Shown here: positions 21,725 to 29,544 of the stretch, piece after piece
Position numbering within the stretch: position 1 is the first letter of the stretch
Layout: every line of letters begins with the position of its first letter
From: Pseudonocardia halophobica
Lineage (GTDB): Bacteria > Actinomycetota > Actinomycetes > Mycobacteriales > Pseudonocardiaceae
Assembly (NCBI RefSeq): GCF_027922425.1
Contig: NZ_BSFQ01000061.1
Coordinates: 1 to 33,067, forward strand
Direction: 5' to 3'
Length of the DNA: 33,067 nucleotides
Notes under the pieces: model-generated
Told to the model about the DNA's origin: nothing
Database searches by the model: none
Seen by the model: only the letters and a program-made list of their open reading frames with translations
Translations under genes and position numbers: made by a program

Positions 21725-22263
21725 GGCACACCGCGGACGGCGAGGCGGTGCTGGCTGCGATCCGCAGCCGCCGCGTGGTCCGGGCGCTCACGGACGAGCC
21801 GGTGGCGCGCGAGGACCTCGAGACGGTGCTCGACGCCGGCCGCTGGGCCCCGACGGCCGGCAACCGGCACCTGCAGCGCTTCGTCGCCACGGACGACCCG
21901 ACCACGCTGCGGGTGCTGCGTATGGTGTCGCCCGGGATGATCCAGCGCCCGGCGGCGGCGATCACGGTCTGCACCGACCACCCGCGGGCCGCGGAGTTCG
22001 GGTTCCCGTCGGACGCCCCGGGCCTGCACGTCGACGTCGGCACCGCGGCCGCGACGCTGCTGCTCGCGGCGCACGCGATCGGCCTCGGCGCCGGGCCCGT
22101 CACCTCCTTCAGCCGCGCCGCGGTCGGGGTGGTGCTGCGCCTGCCCGACGGCTGGGTGCCGGAGATGATCGTGTGCCTCGGCCACCCGGCGCCCGGCGCC
22201 CCCGCGCCGATGCGTGCCCGTCCGCGACTGACCTGGCGCGACCTCACGACCTGGGTGCCCTGA
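21721..22263 (+). CDS. Nitroreductase-family FMN oxidoreductase
   Basis: A 180-residue protein of the nitroreductase fold. IRSRRVVRALTDEPVAREDL carries the family's FMN-phosphate arginines, VLDAGRWAPTAGNRHLQRFV the second FMN block ('A..APS..N.Q...'), and DVGTAAATLLLAAHAIGLGA the central helix. The C-terminal LPDGWVPEMIVCLGHPAPG is typical. Such enzymes reduce nitro groups, quinones or enones with NAD(P)H as homodimers. The substrate here is unknown. GTG 21721 forms a GTGA overlap with the DUF6092-like gene. It is slightly shorter than many members (about 190-220), lacking some of the middle cap region. Confidence 0.85.
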   Translation: MRHTADGEAVLAAIRSRRVVRALTDEPVAREDLETVLDAGRWAPTAGNRHLQRFVATDDPTTLRVLRMVSPGMIQRPAAAITVCTDHPRAAEFGFPSDAPGLHVDVGTAAATLLLAAHAIGLGAGPVTSFSRAAVGVVLRLPDGWVPEMIVCLGHPAPGAPAPMRARPRLTWRDLTTWVP

Positions 22264-22282
22264 CCGGACCCCGGGCATAACG

Positions 22283-22310
22283 TTGAGCGCTCAATCGTTT
22301 GCGGTACCGT
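22283..22310 (+). promoter_or_regulatory. Promoter with palindromic operator for the LLM gene
   Basis: TTGAGC (22283-22288), a 16-bp spacer and TACCGT (22305-22310) form a good promoter, with transcription starting near 22317. The -35 lies within a perfect 12-bp palindrome, TTGAGCGCTCAA (22283-22294), so a dimeric repressor of the TetR or MarR type could block RNA polymerase there. Confidence 0.5.
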
Positions 22311-22335
22311 CGGTGACGAGATCGGGAGGAACCGC

Positions 22336-23397
22336 ATGGACACGCTGGAACTGGGACTCGACACGTTCGGCGACGTGACCGTCGACGGGCAGGGCGACCG
22401 GACGTCGTACGCCCAGGTCATCCGGGACGTCGTGGAGCAGGCCGTGCTCGCCGACCGGGTCGGGATCGACGTGTTCGGGGTGGGCGAGCACCACCGCGAC
22501 GACTACGCGATCTCCGCGCCCGAGGTCGTGCTCGCCGCGATCGCCGGGCGCACCGAGCGGATCAAGCTCGGCACCGCCGTGACGGTCCTCAGCTCGGACG
22601 ACCCGGTGCGCGTCTTCGAGCGCTTCGCCACGCTCGACGCCGTGTCGAACGGCCGCGCGGAGATCACCCTCGGCCGCGGCTCCTTCACCGAGTCGTTCCC
22701 GCTCTTCGGCTACGACCTGGCCGACTACGAGACGCTCTTCGCCGAGAAGCTCGACCTGATGGCCCACCTGCTCGAGGAGGGCCCGGTGACCTGGGAGGGC
22801 ACGGTCCGCGCCGCGCTGCGGGACCAGCAGGTCTACCCCAAGACCGAGTCCGGGATCACCGCGTGGGTCGGTGTGGGCGGCAGCCCGCAGTCCGTGGTCC
22901 GCGCCGCGAGCTACGGCTTCCCGCTGGTCCTCGCGGTCATCGGCGGCGACCCGGTGCGCTTCGCGCCGTACGCGGAGCTGTACCGGCGCACCCTGGAGCA
23001 GCTCGGCCGCGGGCCGCTGCCGATCGCGGTGCACGCGCCGGGGTTCGTCGCCGAGACCGACCAGGATGCCGTCGACACGCTCTTCCCGCACGCGAAGATC
23101 GCCCTCGACCGCATCGGCCGCGAGCGCGGGTGGCCGCCGCTGACCCGCGCCCGGTTCGAGGCCGACGTCCGCGAGGGCGCCCAGCACGTCGGGTCGCCGG
23201 AGACCGTGGCCCGCAAGATCGCCCGCACGGTGCGGGCGCTGGGCCTGCAGCGCTTCGACCTCAAGTACACGACCGGCACGCTGCCGCACGCCGAGCTGAT
23301 GAAGTCGATCGAGCTGTACGGCACGGTCGTGGCGCCCCGCGTGCGCGAGCTGCTCGCCGACGGGTCCGACGAGCAGCCCGAGGGCATCGCGGTCTGA
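22336..23397 (+). CDS. LLM-class FMN-dependent monooxygenase
   Basis: A 353-residue luciferase-like TIM-barrel enzyme. Signature blocks: LELGLDTFGDV, then IDVFGVGEHHRDDYAISAPE (the EHH typical of the group), IKLGTAVTVLSSDDPVRVFE, and DAVSNGRAEITLGRGSFTES. The C-terminal VGSPETVARKIARTVRALGL closes the barrel. It resembles the subgroup around the CE1758/2I7G proteins, described as putative FMN-dependent oxidoreductases of unknown substrate. ATG 22336 has a GGGAGGAA ribosome site upstream. It has its own promoter with a palindromic operator and is convergent with the P450 gene 13 bases away. Confidence 0.88.
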   Translation: MDTLELGLDTFGDVTVDGQGDRTSYAQVIRDVVEQAVLADRVGIDVFGVGEHHRDDYAISAPEVVLAAIAGRTERIKLGTAVTVLSSDDPVRVFERFATLDAVSNGRAEITLGRGSFTESFPLFGYDLADYETLFAEKLDLMAHLLEEGPVTWEGTVRAALRDQQVYPKTESGITAWVGVGGSPQSVVRAASYGFPLVLAVIGGDPVRFAPYAELYRRTLEQLGRGPLPIAVHAPGFVAETDQDAVDTLFPHAKIALDRIGRERGWPPLTRARFEADVREGAQHVGSPETVARKIARTVRALGLQRFDLKYTTGTLPHAELMKSIELYGTVVAPRVRELLADGSDEQPEGIAV

Positions 23398-23410
23398 CCA
23401 GCGGCCCCCG

Positions 23411-24625
23411 TCACCAGGCGACGGGCAGCGCCTCCAGGCCGTAGATCGCCTTGTGCACGGCGAAGGGGACCTCGTCGTCGGCGCAGGCGAGGCGCAGGTC
23501 CGGGAAGCGGCGCAGCAGGGCCGGGAAGGCCACCCGCATCTCCATCCGCGCCAGCGGGGCGCCGAGGCAGTGGTGGATGCCGTGCCCGAACCCGACGTGC
23601 GTGCCGGCCTTGCGCGTGACGTCGAGCCGGTCGGGGTCGTCCGTCAGCGCGGGGTCCCGGTTGGCCGCGGGCAGGTTGAACGACACGAGGTCGCCGCGGC
23701 GGATGACCGTGCCGTCGAACTCGACGTCGCGGGTCGCCAGGCGCGGCGAGCCGGAGTTCACCACGCTCAGCCAGCGCAGGAGCTCCTCGACCGCGCCGGG
23801 CACGGCGTCGGGCTCGTCGCGCACCAGCGCGAGCTGGTCGGGGTGCCGCAGCAGGGCCAGGGTGCCCAGCCCGAGCATGTTCGACGTGGTCTCGTGCCCG
23901 GCCACGAGCAGGAGGTTGGCGATCCCGACGAGCTCGGCGTTGGTGAGGTCCTCGTCGTGGTCGCGGATGAGCATGCCGAGCATGTCCTCGCCCGGGTCCC
24001 GGCGGGCCCGGGCGACCAGGTCCTGCATGTAGGCCAGCGAGTCGGCGGCGAGGGCGGCGCGCTCGTCGTCCGGCAGGGACACGTCGAGCTGGCGGCCGGT
24101 GCGGGCCTGGAAATCCTCCTGGTCCGCCGGCGGCACGCCCAGCAGCTCGCAGACGACCAGCGACGGGATGGGCAGGGCGTAGTGCGCGACCAGGTCCGTG
24201 GGCGGGCCGTGGCGTTCCAGCGCGTCGAGGTGCTGGTCGACGATCTCGACGATCCGCGGTTCGAGCCGCCGCATCCGGCGCACCGTGAACTCCGGGGTGA
24301 GCATGCGGCGCAGCCGCGTGTGGTCCGGCGGGTCGAGCGCGAGCAGGTTGCCGCTGCGGTCGCCGGTGAGCTGGCGCGGGTCCCTCGTGGCGCCCCCGAG
24401 ATCGGCCGGCGTCCAGCCGTTGGCGAACGACTCGGCGTCGCCGAGCATCCGCCGGACGTCGGCGTGCCGGGTGAGCAGCCAGGCCGGCGGCCCGAACGGC
24501 GTCGGAACCTGGATCAGCCCCTCCTGCGCGCGCACGGCCGCGAGGTCGGGGGCGGGCCCGAACCCGTCCCTGCGCAGGGTGAGCGGCCGGTCGGTGGCCG
24601 GGACGGAAGGCCGTGCTGAGGTCAC
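23411..24625 (-). CDS. Cytochrome P450
   Basis: A 404-residue soluble bacterial P450, full length for the class. Landmarks: the helix C heme contact DPPDHTRLRRML (98-109), the I-helix oxygen-binding motif A242-G-H-E-T-T247, the ExxR motif E281-L-L-R284, and the heme loop FGHGIHHCLGAPLARME with the ligand cysteine at C353. GTG 24625 is chosen over the ATG at 24697 because GGAGG lies 9 bases upstream and the length then matches the family. Such enzymes hydroxylate small hydrophobic molecules and need a ferredoxin and reductase, neither of which is encoded here. It is divergent from the MFS exporter gene. The substrate is unknown. Confidence 0.93.
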   Translation of the reverse strand: MTSARPSVPATDRPLTLRRDGFGPAPDLAAVRAQEGLIQVPTPFGPPAWLLTRHADVRRMLGDAESFANGWTPADLGGATRDPRQLTGDRSGNLLALDPPDHTRLRRMLTPEFTVRRMRRLEPRIVEIVDQHLDALERHGPPTDLVAHYALPIPSLVVCELLGVPPADQEDFQARTGRQLDVSLPDDERAALAADSLAYMQDLVARARRDPGEDMLGMLIRDHDEDLTNAELVGIANLLLVAGHETTSNMLGLGTLALLRHPDQLALVRDEPDAVPGAVEELLRWLSVVNSGSPRLATRDVEFDGTVIRRGDLVSFNLPAANRDPALTDDPDRLDVTRKAGTHVGFGHGIHHCLGAPLARMEMRVAFPALLRRFPDLRLACADDEVPFAVHKAIYGLEALPVAW

Positions 24626-24738
24626 TGCGGGGGTCCTCCGGGTGGTGGGAGTGTTCGGGACGGGTGGGCGGACTGCACCGCGCCGGGCGGCGTCCACCAG
24701 TGAACCGCTCAGCGCACAACTGAGTCAACCGAGTGATT

Positions 24739-24744
24739 TAAACT
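24739..24744 (+). promoter_or_regulatory. Candidate -10 (TAAACT) in the P450-MFS intergenic region
   Basis: TAAACT lies in GATTTAAACT, the most A/T-rich spot in the 198-bp gap between the divergent P450 and MFS genes. Transcription toward the MFS gene would start near 24751. An inverted repeat CTCAG-N7-CTGAG precedes it at about 24708-24724. Confidence 0.3.
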
Positions 24745-24787
24745 CTGCTCGCTCTGGTCGCGGCGCGCACCGTCGTGCGACTCTCCG

Positions 24788-24803
24788 TCAAACACGTGAT
24801 TGA
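24788..24803. promoter_or_regulatory. Imperfect 16-bp palindrome upstream of the MFS gene
   Basis: TCAAACACGTGATTGA, symmetric at all but one base pair of positions around a CACGTG core. It sits 21 bases before the GTG start at 24824, a position where a TetR-type repressor could act. No TetR gene is in the window. Confidence 0.4.
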
Positions 24804-24823
24804 AGTAGCGCCCAGGGAGCCCC

Positions 24824-26569
24824 GTGACCCCCCTCCAGCCGGACCGTGCCCGCCCGGGCGCGCTCGTCCCCGTCCTGGCCTTCTCCGGGATCGTCGTCGC
24901 GCTCATGCAGACGGTGATCATCCCGCTGGTCCCCCGGCTGCCCGCCCTGCTCGGGGCGTCGTCGGCCGACACGGCGTGGGTGGTCACCGCCACCCTGCTC
25001 GCCGCCGCGGTCGCCACGCCGACGGTCGGCCGGCTCGGCGACATGTACGGCAAGCGGCGGATGCTGCTGTTGAGCCTGGTCGTGCTGGTGGCGGGCTCGG
25101 TCGTGGCCGCACTGAGCGACTCGCTCGTGCCGGCGATCATCGGCCGGGCCCTGCAAGGCCTCGCCGCCGGCGTGATCCCCCTGGGCATCAGCATCATGCG
25201 CGACGAGCTGCCCGCGGAGCGCCTCGGCTCGGCCACGGCGATGATGAGCGCCTCGCTGGGCGTCGGCGGCGCGCTCGGCCTGCCCGCCGCGGCGTTCCTG
25301 GCCGAGGAGACGGACTGGCACGTCCTGTTCTGGGTCTCCGGCGGGCTCGGCCTGGTCGCCGCCGGCCTCGTGCTCACGCTCGTCCCCGAGTCGTCCGTGC
25401 GGAGCGGGGGCCGGTTCGACGGGCTCGGCGCGCTGGGCATCTCGGTGGCGCTGCTCTGCCTGCTCCTCGGCATCTCCAAGGGCGCCGACTGGGGCTGGGC
25501 GAGCGGCAGCACGCTCGGCCTGTTCGCCGGCGCGGTGGTCGTGCTCGGTGTGTGGGGCTGGTACGAGCTGCGCCGGCCGCAGCCGCTGGTCGACCTGCGC
25601 ACGCTCGCCCGCCGCCAGGTGCTGCTGACCAACATCGCCTCGGCGGTCTACGGGTTCGCGATGTTCGCGATGTCCCTGGTGCTGCCCCAGCTGCTCCAGC
25701 TGCCCGAGGCGACCGGCTTCGGGCTGGGGCAGAGCATGCTCGCCGTCGGACTCGTGATGGCGCCGAGCGGGCTGGTCATGATGGCGATGGCACCGGTGTC
25801 GGCCCGGATCTCCCGCGTGTCGGGCCCGAAGACCACGCTGATGCTCGGCGCGCTGGTCGTCGCCGTCGGGTACGGGGTGAGCATCCTGCTGATGTCCCAG
25901 ATCTGGCACTTCGTGCTGGCCTCCAGCGTGATCGGCGCGGGCATCGGGCTCGGCTACGGCGCCATGCCCGCGCTGGTCATGGGCGCGGTCCCGCGCTCGG
26001 AGACGGCCGCCGCGAACAGCCTGAACACCCTGATGCGCTCCATCGGCACGTCCGTGTCCAGCGCCGTCGCGGGCGTGGTGCTGGCGCACATGACGGTGGA
26101 GATCGGGGGCGTGGCCCTGCCGACCCAGGACGGCTTCCGGGTCGTCCTGGCCGTCGGCGCCGGAGCCGCGCTCGTCGCGGTCCTGGTCGCCGCGTTCATC
26201 CCGGGCCGGCGGCCCGCCCCCGCACCCGTCCCGACCGGCGAGCCGCCCGTCCCCGACGGCCGGACCGTGACGGGCCGGGTCGACGGCGTGGCCGGGCCGG
26301 TTCCCGCCCTCGTCACGGTGACGGCACACGACGCCGACGGCGCGGTCGTCGGCACCGTGCGCACCGACGCCGACGGCCGCTACCGGCTCGACGTCCCGGC
26401 CGGGCCGCTGACCCTCGTCGCCGTCGAACACCCGGCGGTCCACGAGGCGGTGACGGTCCGGGCCGGGCTCGCGCAGCGGCACGACATCACGCTCCCCCCG
26501 GACACGTCGGCGCCACCCGAACCGGATCCGGAACCGCTCGCCGGCGCCGTCGGGGTGGAGCTCCGGTGA
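24824..26569 (+). CDS. MFS (DHA2-type) exporter fused to a carboxypeptidase-regulatory-like domain
   Basis: A 581-residue protein. Residues about 10-455 are a drug:proton antiporter with about 14 membrane helices, motif A GRLGDMYGKRRMLL and motif C region LGVGGALGLPAAAF. After a Pro-rich linker, residues about 478-560 form a beta-sandwich of the carboxypeptidase regulatory-like type: VTGRVDGVAGPVPALVTVTA, then ADGRYRLDVPAGPLTLVAVE. That domain is usually found outside the cell, but an even number of helices would leave this C-terminus in the cytoplasm, which is odd. GTG 24824 has GGGAG upstream. It overlaps the next gene, which consists only of such domains, by 4 bases (GTGA). The exported substrate is unknown. 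Confidence 0.88.
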   Translation: MTPLQPDRARPGALVPVLAFSGIVVALMQTVIIPLVPRLPALLGASSADTAWVVTATLLAAAVATPTVGRLGDMYGKRRMLLLSLVVLVAGSVVAALSDSLVPAIIGRALQGLAAGVIPLGISIMRDELPAERLGSATAMMSASLGVGGALGLPAAAFLAEETDWHVLFWVSGGLGLVAAGLVLTLVPESSVRSGGRFDGLGALGISVALLCLLLGISKGADWGWASGSTLGLFAGAVVVLGVWGWYELRRPQPLVDLRTLARRQVLLTNIASAVYGFAMFAMSLVLPQLLQLPEATGFGLGQSMLAVGLVMAPSGLVMMAMAPVSARISRVSGPKTTLMLGALVVAVGYGVSILLMSQIWHFVLASSVIGAGIGLGYGAMPALVMGAVPRSETAAANSLNTLMRSIGTSVSSAVAGVVLAHMTVEIGGVALPTQDGFRVVLAVGAGAALVAVLVAAFIPGRRPAPAPVPTGEPPVPDGRTVTGRVDGVAGPVPALVTVTAHDADGAVVGTVRTDADGRYRLDVPAGPLTLVAVEHPAVHEAVTVRAGLAQRHDITLPPDTSAPPEPDPEPLAGAVGVELR

Positions 26570-27375
26570 TCGACCCCAGCCTCGACAGGACCGCGTCGGC
26601 GCAGGTCACGGGCCGGGTCCGGACGACCGCGCGCCCGGTCCCCGACGCGACCCTCACCCTCACCGACGGCGCCGGCATCCAGGTCGCCCGCACCCGCAGC
26701 GCGGCCGACGGCGCCTTCGCGTTCCCCGGCCTGCGGCCCGGCCGGTACGTCCTGGTCGCGCACCGCAGCGGGCACCGGCCGCAGGCCACCGCAGTGGAAG
26801 CGGTGGCAGCCGTGGAGGCACTGCCTCCGGGCGGGGTGCGGCACGACGGCGGGCTGGACCTGGTGCTCGAGCCCGTCGCGAGCGTGCGGGGCAGGGTCCG
26901 GGACCCGGACACCGGGCTGCCGGTGGTCGCGGCCACCGTCGTCGCCGTGGACCCGGCCGGGGAGGTCGTCGCGTCGACGATGTCCGAGCCCGACGGCAGC
27001 TATCTGCTGGAGGGGGTCGACACCGCCGGCCCGCTCACGCTCGTCGTGGCCGCGCCGGGCGCGGACCCGGTCGCCCGCAGCGTCGAGCTCGGCGCCTCCG
27101 GTGCCGAGCAGACCGTCGACCTCGCCGTGCAGACCCTCAGCACGCTGACCGGCATCGTGACCGCGGGCGGGCGGCCGCTCCCCCGGCTCCCCCTCACGCT
27201 GCACGACCACCGCGGCCGGACCGTCGCCCACGCCCGGACGGGCGCGGACGGAACGTACCGTTTCGAGGGCGTCCCGGCCGGGAGATACACGGTCCGCAGT
27301 GCCACCAGCGGGCCGCAGGCGGCGGGGATCGGGCCGGACGACGGCGTCTGTCACCTGACCCTGACCCCCCGCTGA
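26566..27375 (+). CDS. Protein of about three carboxypeptidase-regulatory-like domains
   Basis: A 269-residue protein without a visible signal peptide or membrane helix. It consists of three repeats of roughly 80 residues with the pattern 'G.V......PVP.A.V.L.D..G......T..DG.Y.F.GL..G.Y.L': about 12-95, 108-185 and 190-262. The third reads LTGIVTAGGRPLPRLPLTLH and ADGTYRFEGVPAGRYTVRS. The same domain ends the preceding MFS protein, to which this gene is coupled by a GTGA overlap. The two probably form one complex. The absence of a signal peptide suggests a cytoplasmic location, unusual for the family. The function is not known. Confidence 0.82.
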   Translation: MIDPSLDRTASAQVTGRVRTTARPVPDATLTLTDGAGIQVARTRSAADGAFAFPGLRPGRYVLVAHRSGHRPQATAVEAVAAVEALPPGGVRHDGGLDLVLEPVASVRGRVRDPDTGLPVVAATVVAVDPAGEVVASTMSEPDGSYLLEGVDTAGPLTLVVAAPGADPVARSVELGASGAEQTVDLAVQTLSTLTGIVTAGGRPLPRLPLTLHDHRGRTVAHARTGADGTYRFEGVPAGRYTVRSATSGPQAAGIGPDDGVCHLTLTPR

Positions 27376-27405
27376 CCCGCCGCGGGCGGAGCCACACGAC
27401 TCTGG

Positions 27406-27467
27406 GTGATCGGCCTGGCCACGGGGCGTGAACCATCCGCCGAAAGGGATGACCTCGGGCCGATCAC
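27406..27467. repeat. 10-bp inverted repeat with 42-bp spacer upstream of the FUSC gene
   Basis: GTGATCGGCC (27406-27415) and its exact complement GGCCGATCAC (27458-27467). It lies between the end of the domain-repeat gene and the preferred FUSC start at 27484. It may form a long-loop hairpin in the leader or act as a pair of operator half-sites. Confidence 0.5.
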
Positions 27468-27483
27468 CTGGTCTGCTCGGCAC

Positions 27484-28572
27484 GTGCCGGTGCTCCGCGA
27501 CCTCCACCCGTGGGGCGCCGTGCGGGCCGCCCTGCCCCGCGAGGGCCCGTCGGTGGTCCGGATCGTGGTCGCCGCGGCGGTGAGCTGGCAGGTCTGCGTG
27601 TGGCTCGGCGCGACCCAGCCACCGGTCTACGCGGTGGTCGTCCCGCTCGTGGCCATCCGGGACGCGCCGGGCTCCGCGCTCAACGTCTCGCTGGCCCGGC
27701 TCGTGGGGGTGGTCGCCGGGCTCGCCGTGGGCATCGGGGTGCTGGCGTGGCTCCGGCCGTCGGCGCTCACGGTGGCACTGGTCCTCGCCGTGGCGCTCGC
27801 GATCGGGATGGTGCTGCGCATCGGCGACACGCTGAACGTCCAGGTCGCGGTGTCCGCGCTGCTCGTCTTCGCGAACTCCGATCCCTCGTCCTACGCCGTG
27901 GCCCGGCTGTGGGAGACCGCGGTCGGGGCGGTGGTCACCGTCGTCCTGTCGCCGCTGCTGCTGCCGACGAACCCGGCGCGGACCTTCGTCGCCGCGCTGC
28001 GCGGGGTCGCCGACGGCGCGGCCGAGGACCTGCTCCTGGCCGCGGACCTGCCGGTCGATCCGGCGGACCCGGCCCGCGAGGACCTGGCGGCCCGGCTGAC
28101 CGACCGGTCCCACCGGCGCGACGACGCCGCCCGCCAGCTCCCTGGCCAGCTCGCCTCGGCGCGGCGGGCGGTGCGCCTCCACCCGCTCTGGCGCCGCCGT
28201 CACACCGCCGAGCTGGCGGTGCTGGAGGAGCCGGCGGCCGCGGCGCCGGAGATCACGGAGCTGGTGCGTACTCACGTCACCGACGTCGTCGAGCTGGGCA
28301 GACGCCCGGACACCTGCGCCTGGTGGGCCGGCACGGCGCCGCGGACCCGGGCCGTCGTGCGGCCGCTCGCCGACGCCGTCGCGGCCGGTCTGAAGGGCAC
28401 CCCCGATCGCGGCGCACTCGCCGAGGCCGCCGCGGCCGTGGACGCGCACGCGGCGGCGGACCACTCGGCGTTGGGAGGCCTGATCCGGCGCCCGCTGCGG
28501 CGCGCCGAGCGGGTGCTCACCGCCCTCGCCGGGCCCGACCGGCCCGCCGGCAGGGGTGGCTCCGGGCCGTGA
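27484..28572 (+). CDS. FUSC/aromatic-acid-exporter-like membrane protein
   Basis: A 362-residue protein. Residues about 22-160 hold about six closely spaced membrane helices (IVVAAAVSWQVCVWLGATQP and AVVVPLVAIRDAPGSALNVS open the block). The remainder is a long helical cytoplasmic region. This layout and the 'LGVVAGLAVG' type helix match the FUSC/DUF939 aromatic acid exporter group, in which a half-size membrane block is followed by a soluble domain. GTG 27484 is preferred. The frame is open back to GTG 27406, but those 26 codons have clearly weaker third-position G/C bias and contain an inverted repeat. No strong ribosome site is seen at either. A strong terminator follows 4 bases after the stop. 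Confidence 0.75.
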   Translation: MPVLRDLHPWGAVRAALPREGPSVVRIVVAAAVSWQVCVWLGATQPPVYAVVVPLVAIRDAPGSALNVSLARLVGVVAGLAVGIGVLAWLRPSALTVALVLAVALAIGMVLRIGDTLNVQVAVSALLVFANSDPSSYAVARLWETAVGAVVTVVLSPLLLPTNPARTFVAALRGVADGAAEDLLLAADLPVDPADPAREDLAARLTDRSHRRDDAARQLPGQLASARRAVRLHPLWRRRHTAELAVLEEPAAAAPEITELVRTHVTDVVELGRRPDTCAWWAGTAPRTRAVVRPLADAVAAGLKGTPDRGALAEAAAAVDAHAAADHSALGGLIRRPLRRAERVLTALAGPDRPAGRGGSGP

Positions 28573-28576
28573 CACC

Positions 28577-28610
28577 CGGGATGGCGCCGGCGCCCTCCGG
28601 CGCCATCCCG
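28577..28610 (+). terminator. Strong terminator after the FUSC gene
   Basis: A perfect 14-bp stem, CGGGATGGCGCCGG (28577-28590) with its complement at 28597-28610 and a 6-base loop, begins 4 bases after the FUSC stop. It closes the transcription unit that may start at the MFS exporter. Confidence 0.8.
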
Positions 28611-28713
28611 CCGACCCCCTCCGACCCCCCCGGTTGTGGTCTACATCACTGAGCCGGGCGGTTCAACGCAACGGGGGTTGCGCCTTCGCGGTCGCGAGGA
28701 CGGGGCGGGCTGG

Positions 28714-28719
28714 CACGAT
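28714..28719 (+). promoter_or_regulatory. -10-like element (CACGAT), leaderless start predicted
   Basis: CACGAT ends 6 bases before the ATG at 28726, the spacing expected if transcription begins at the start codon. No ribosome site precedes the ATG, which supports this start over the upstream ATG at 28636. Confidence 0.4.
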
Positions 28720-28725
28720 GCCCGT

Positions 28726-29532
28726 ATGGGCACGGCGCTGCGGCTGGTGGTCGGCCTGGTCGTGGTCGTCGCCGTGGCGGTCGCGCTGCTGTGGGCGATC
28801 CAGCGACGACTCGTGTTCCTGCCCGGCGGGGCGCCGTCCGTCGCGCCGGAGCAGGTGCTGGCCGGCGGGAGCCCGCTGGCGGTCCCGACCGCGGACGGGC
28901 TCGTCCTCGCGGCCTGGCACGCGCCCGCCACCGGCCCGTCCCGCGGCGTCACCGTGCTGGTGCTGCCGGGCAACGCCGGCAGCCGCGCCGATCGCGTGCC
29001 GCTCGCCGAGGCGCTCACGGCCCGGGGGCTCGACGTCGTGCTGCTGGACTACCGCGGCTACGGCGGCAACCCGGGATCGCCCAGCGAGGAGGGACTGGCG
29101 GCCGACGCCCTGGCCGCGCACCGGTACCTCACCGGACACCGCGGCATCGACCCGTCGCGGCTCGTGGTGCTGGGCGAGAGCATCGGTGCGGCGGTCGCGA
29201 CCCGGCTCGCACAGGAGCGGCCGGTCCGGGCGGTGGTCCTGCGCAGCCCGTTCACCGAGCTCGCCGACGTGGCCGCGGAGCAGTACCCGTTCCTGCCGGT
29301 CCGGACCCTGCTGCGCGACCGGTTCCCGGTCGTCACGACGGTCGGTTCGGTGGCCGCCCCGGTCACGGTGGTGGCCGGCGGCGCGGACGAGATCGTGCCC
29401 GTGGAGCAGAGCAGGGCGGTCGCCGCGGCCGCCGGCAGCGCCGCGGTCGAGGTGCCGGGCGCGCGCCACAACGACCCGGACCTCGGCTACGGGCCCCCGC
29501 TGGTCGACGCCGTCGTGCGGGCGGCCGGCTGA
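28726..29532 (+). CDS. Membrane-anchored alpha/beta hydrolase (BEM46/YfhR-like)
   Basis: A 268-residue serine hydrolase. An N-terminal helix (about 5-25) anchors it, and the hydrolase fold follows on the outer side. The oxyanion region is VLVLPGNAGSRADR (77-90), the family block LLDYRGYGGNPGSPSEEG lies at 106-123, the nucleophile S152 is in GESIG, and the triad is completed by D221 (GGADEIVP) and H248 (GARHNDP). The YRGYG-N-GSPSE block is characteristic of BEM46/ABHD13/YfhR relatives, whose natural substrates are mostly unknown. It is convergent with the DUF3040 gene, with stops 12 bases apart. Confidence 0.9.
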   Translation: MGTALRLVVGLVVVVAVAVALLWAIQRRLVFLPGGAPSVAPEQVLAGGSPLAVPTADGLVLAAWHAPATGPSRGVTVLVLPGNAGSRADRVPLAEALTARGLDVVLLDYRGYGGNPGSPSEEGLAADALAAHRYLTGHRGIDPSRLVVLGESIGAAVATRLAQERPVRAVVLRSPFTELADVAAEQYPFLPVRTLLRDRFPVVTTVGSVAAPVTVVAGGADEIVPVEQSRAVAAAAGSAAVEVPGARHNDPDLGYGPPLVDAVVRAAG

Positions 29533-29544
29533 CCCTCCCGCAGG

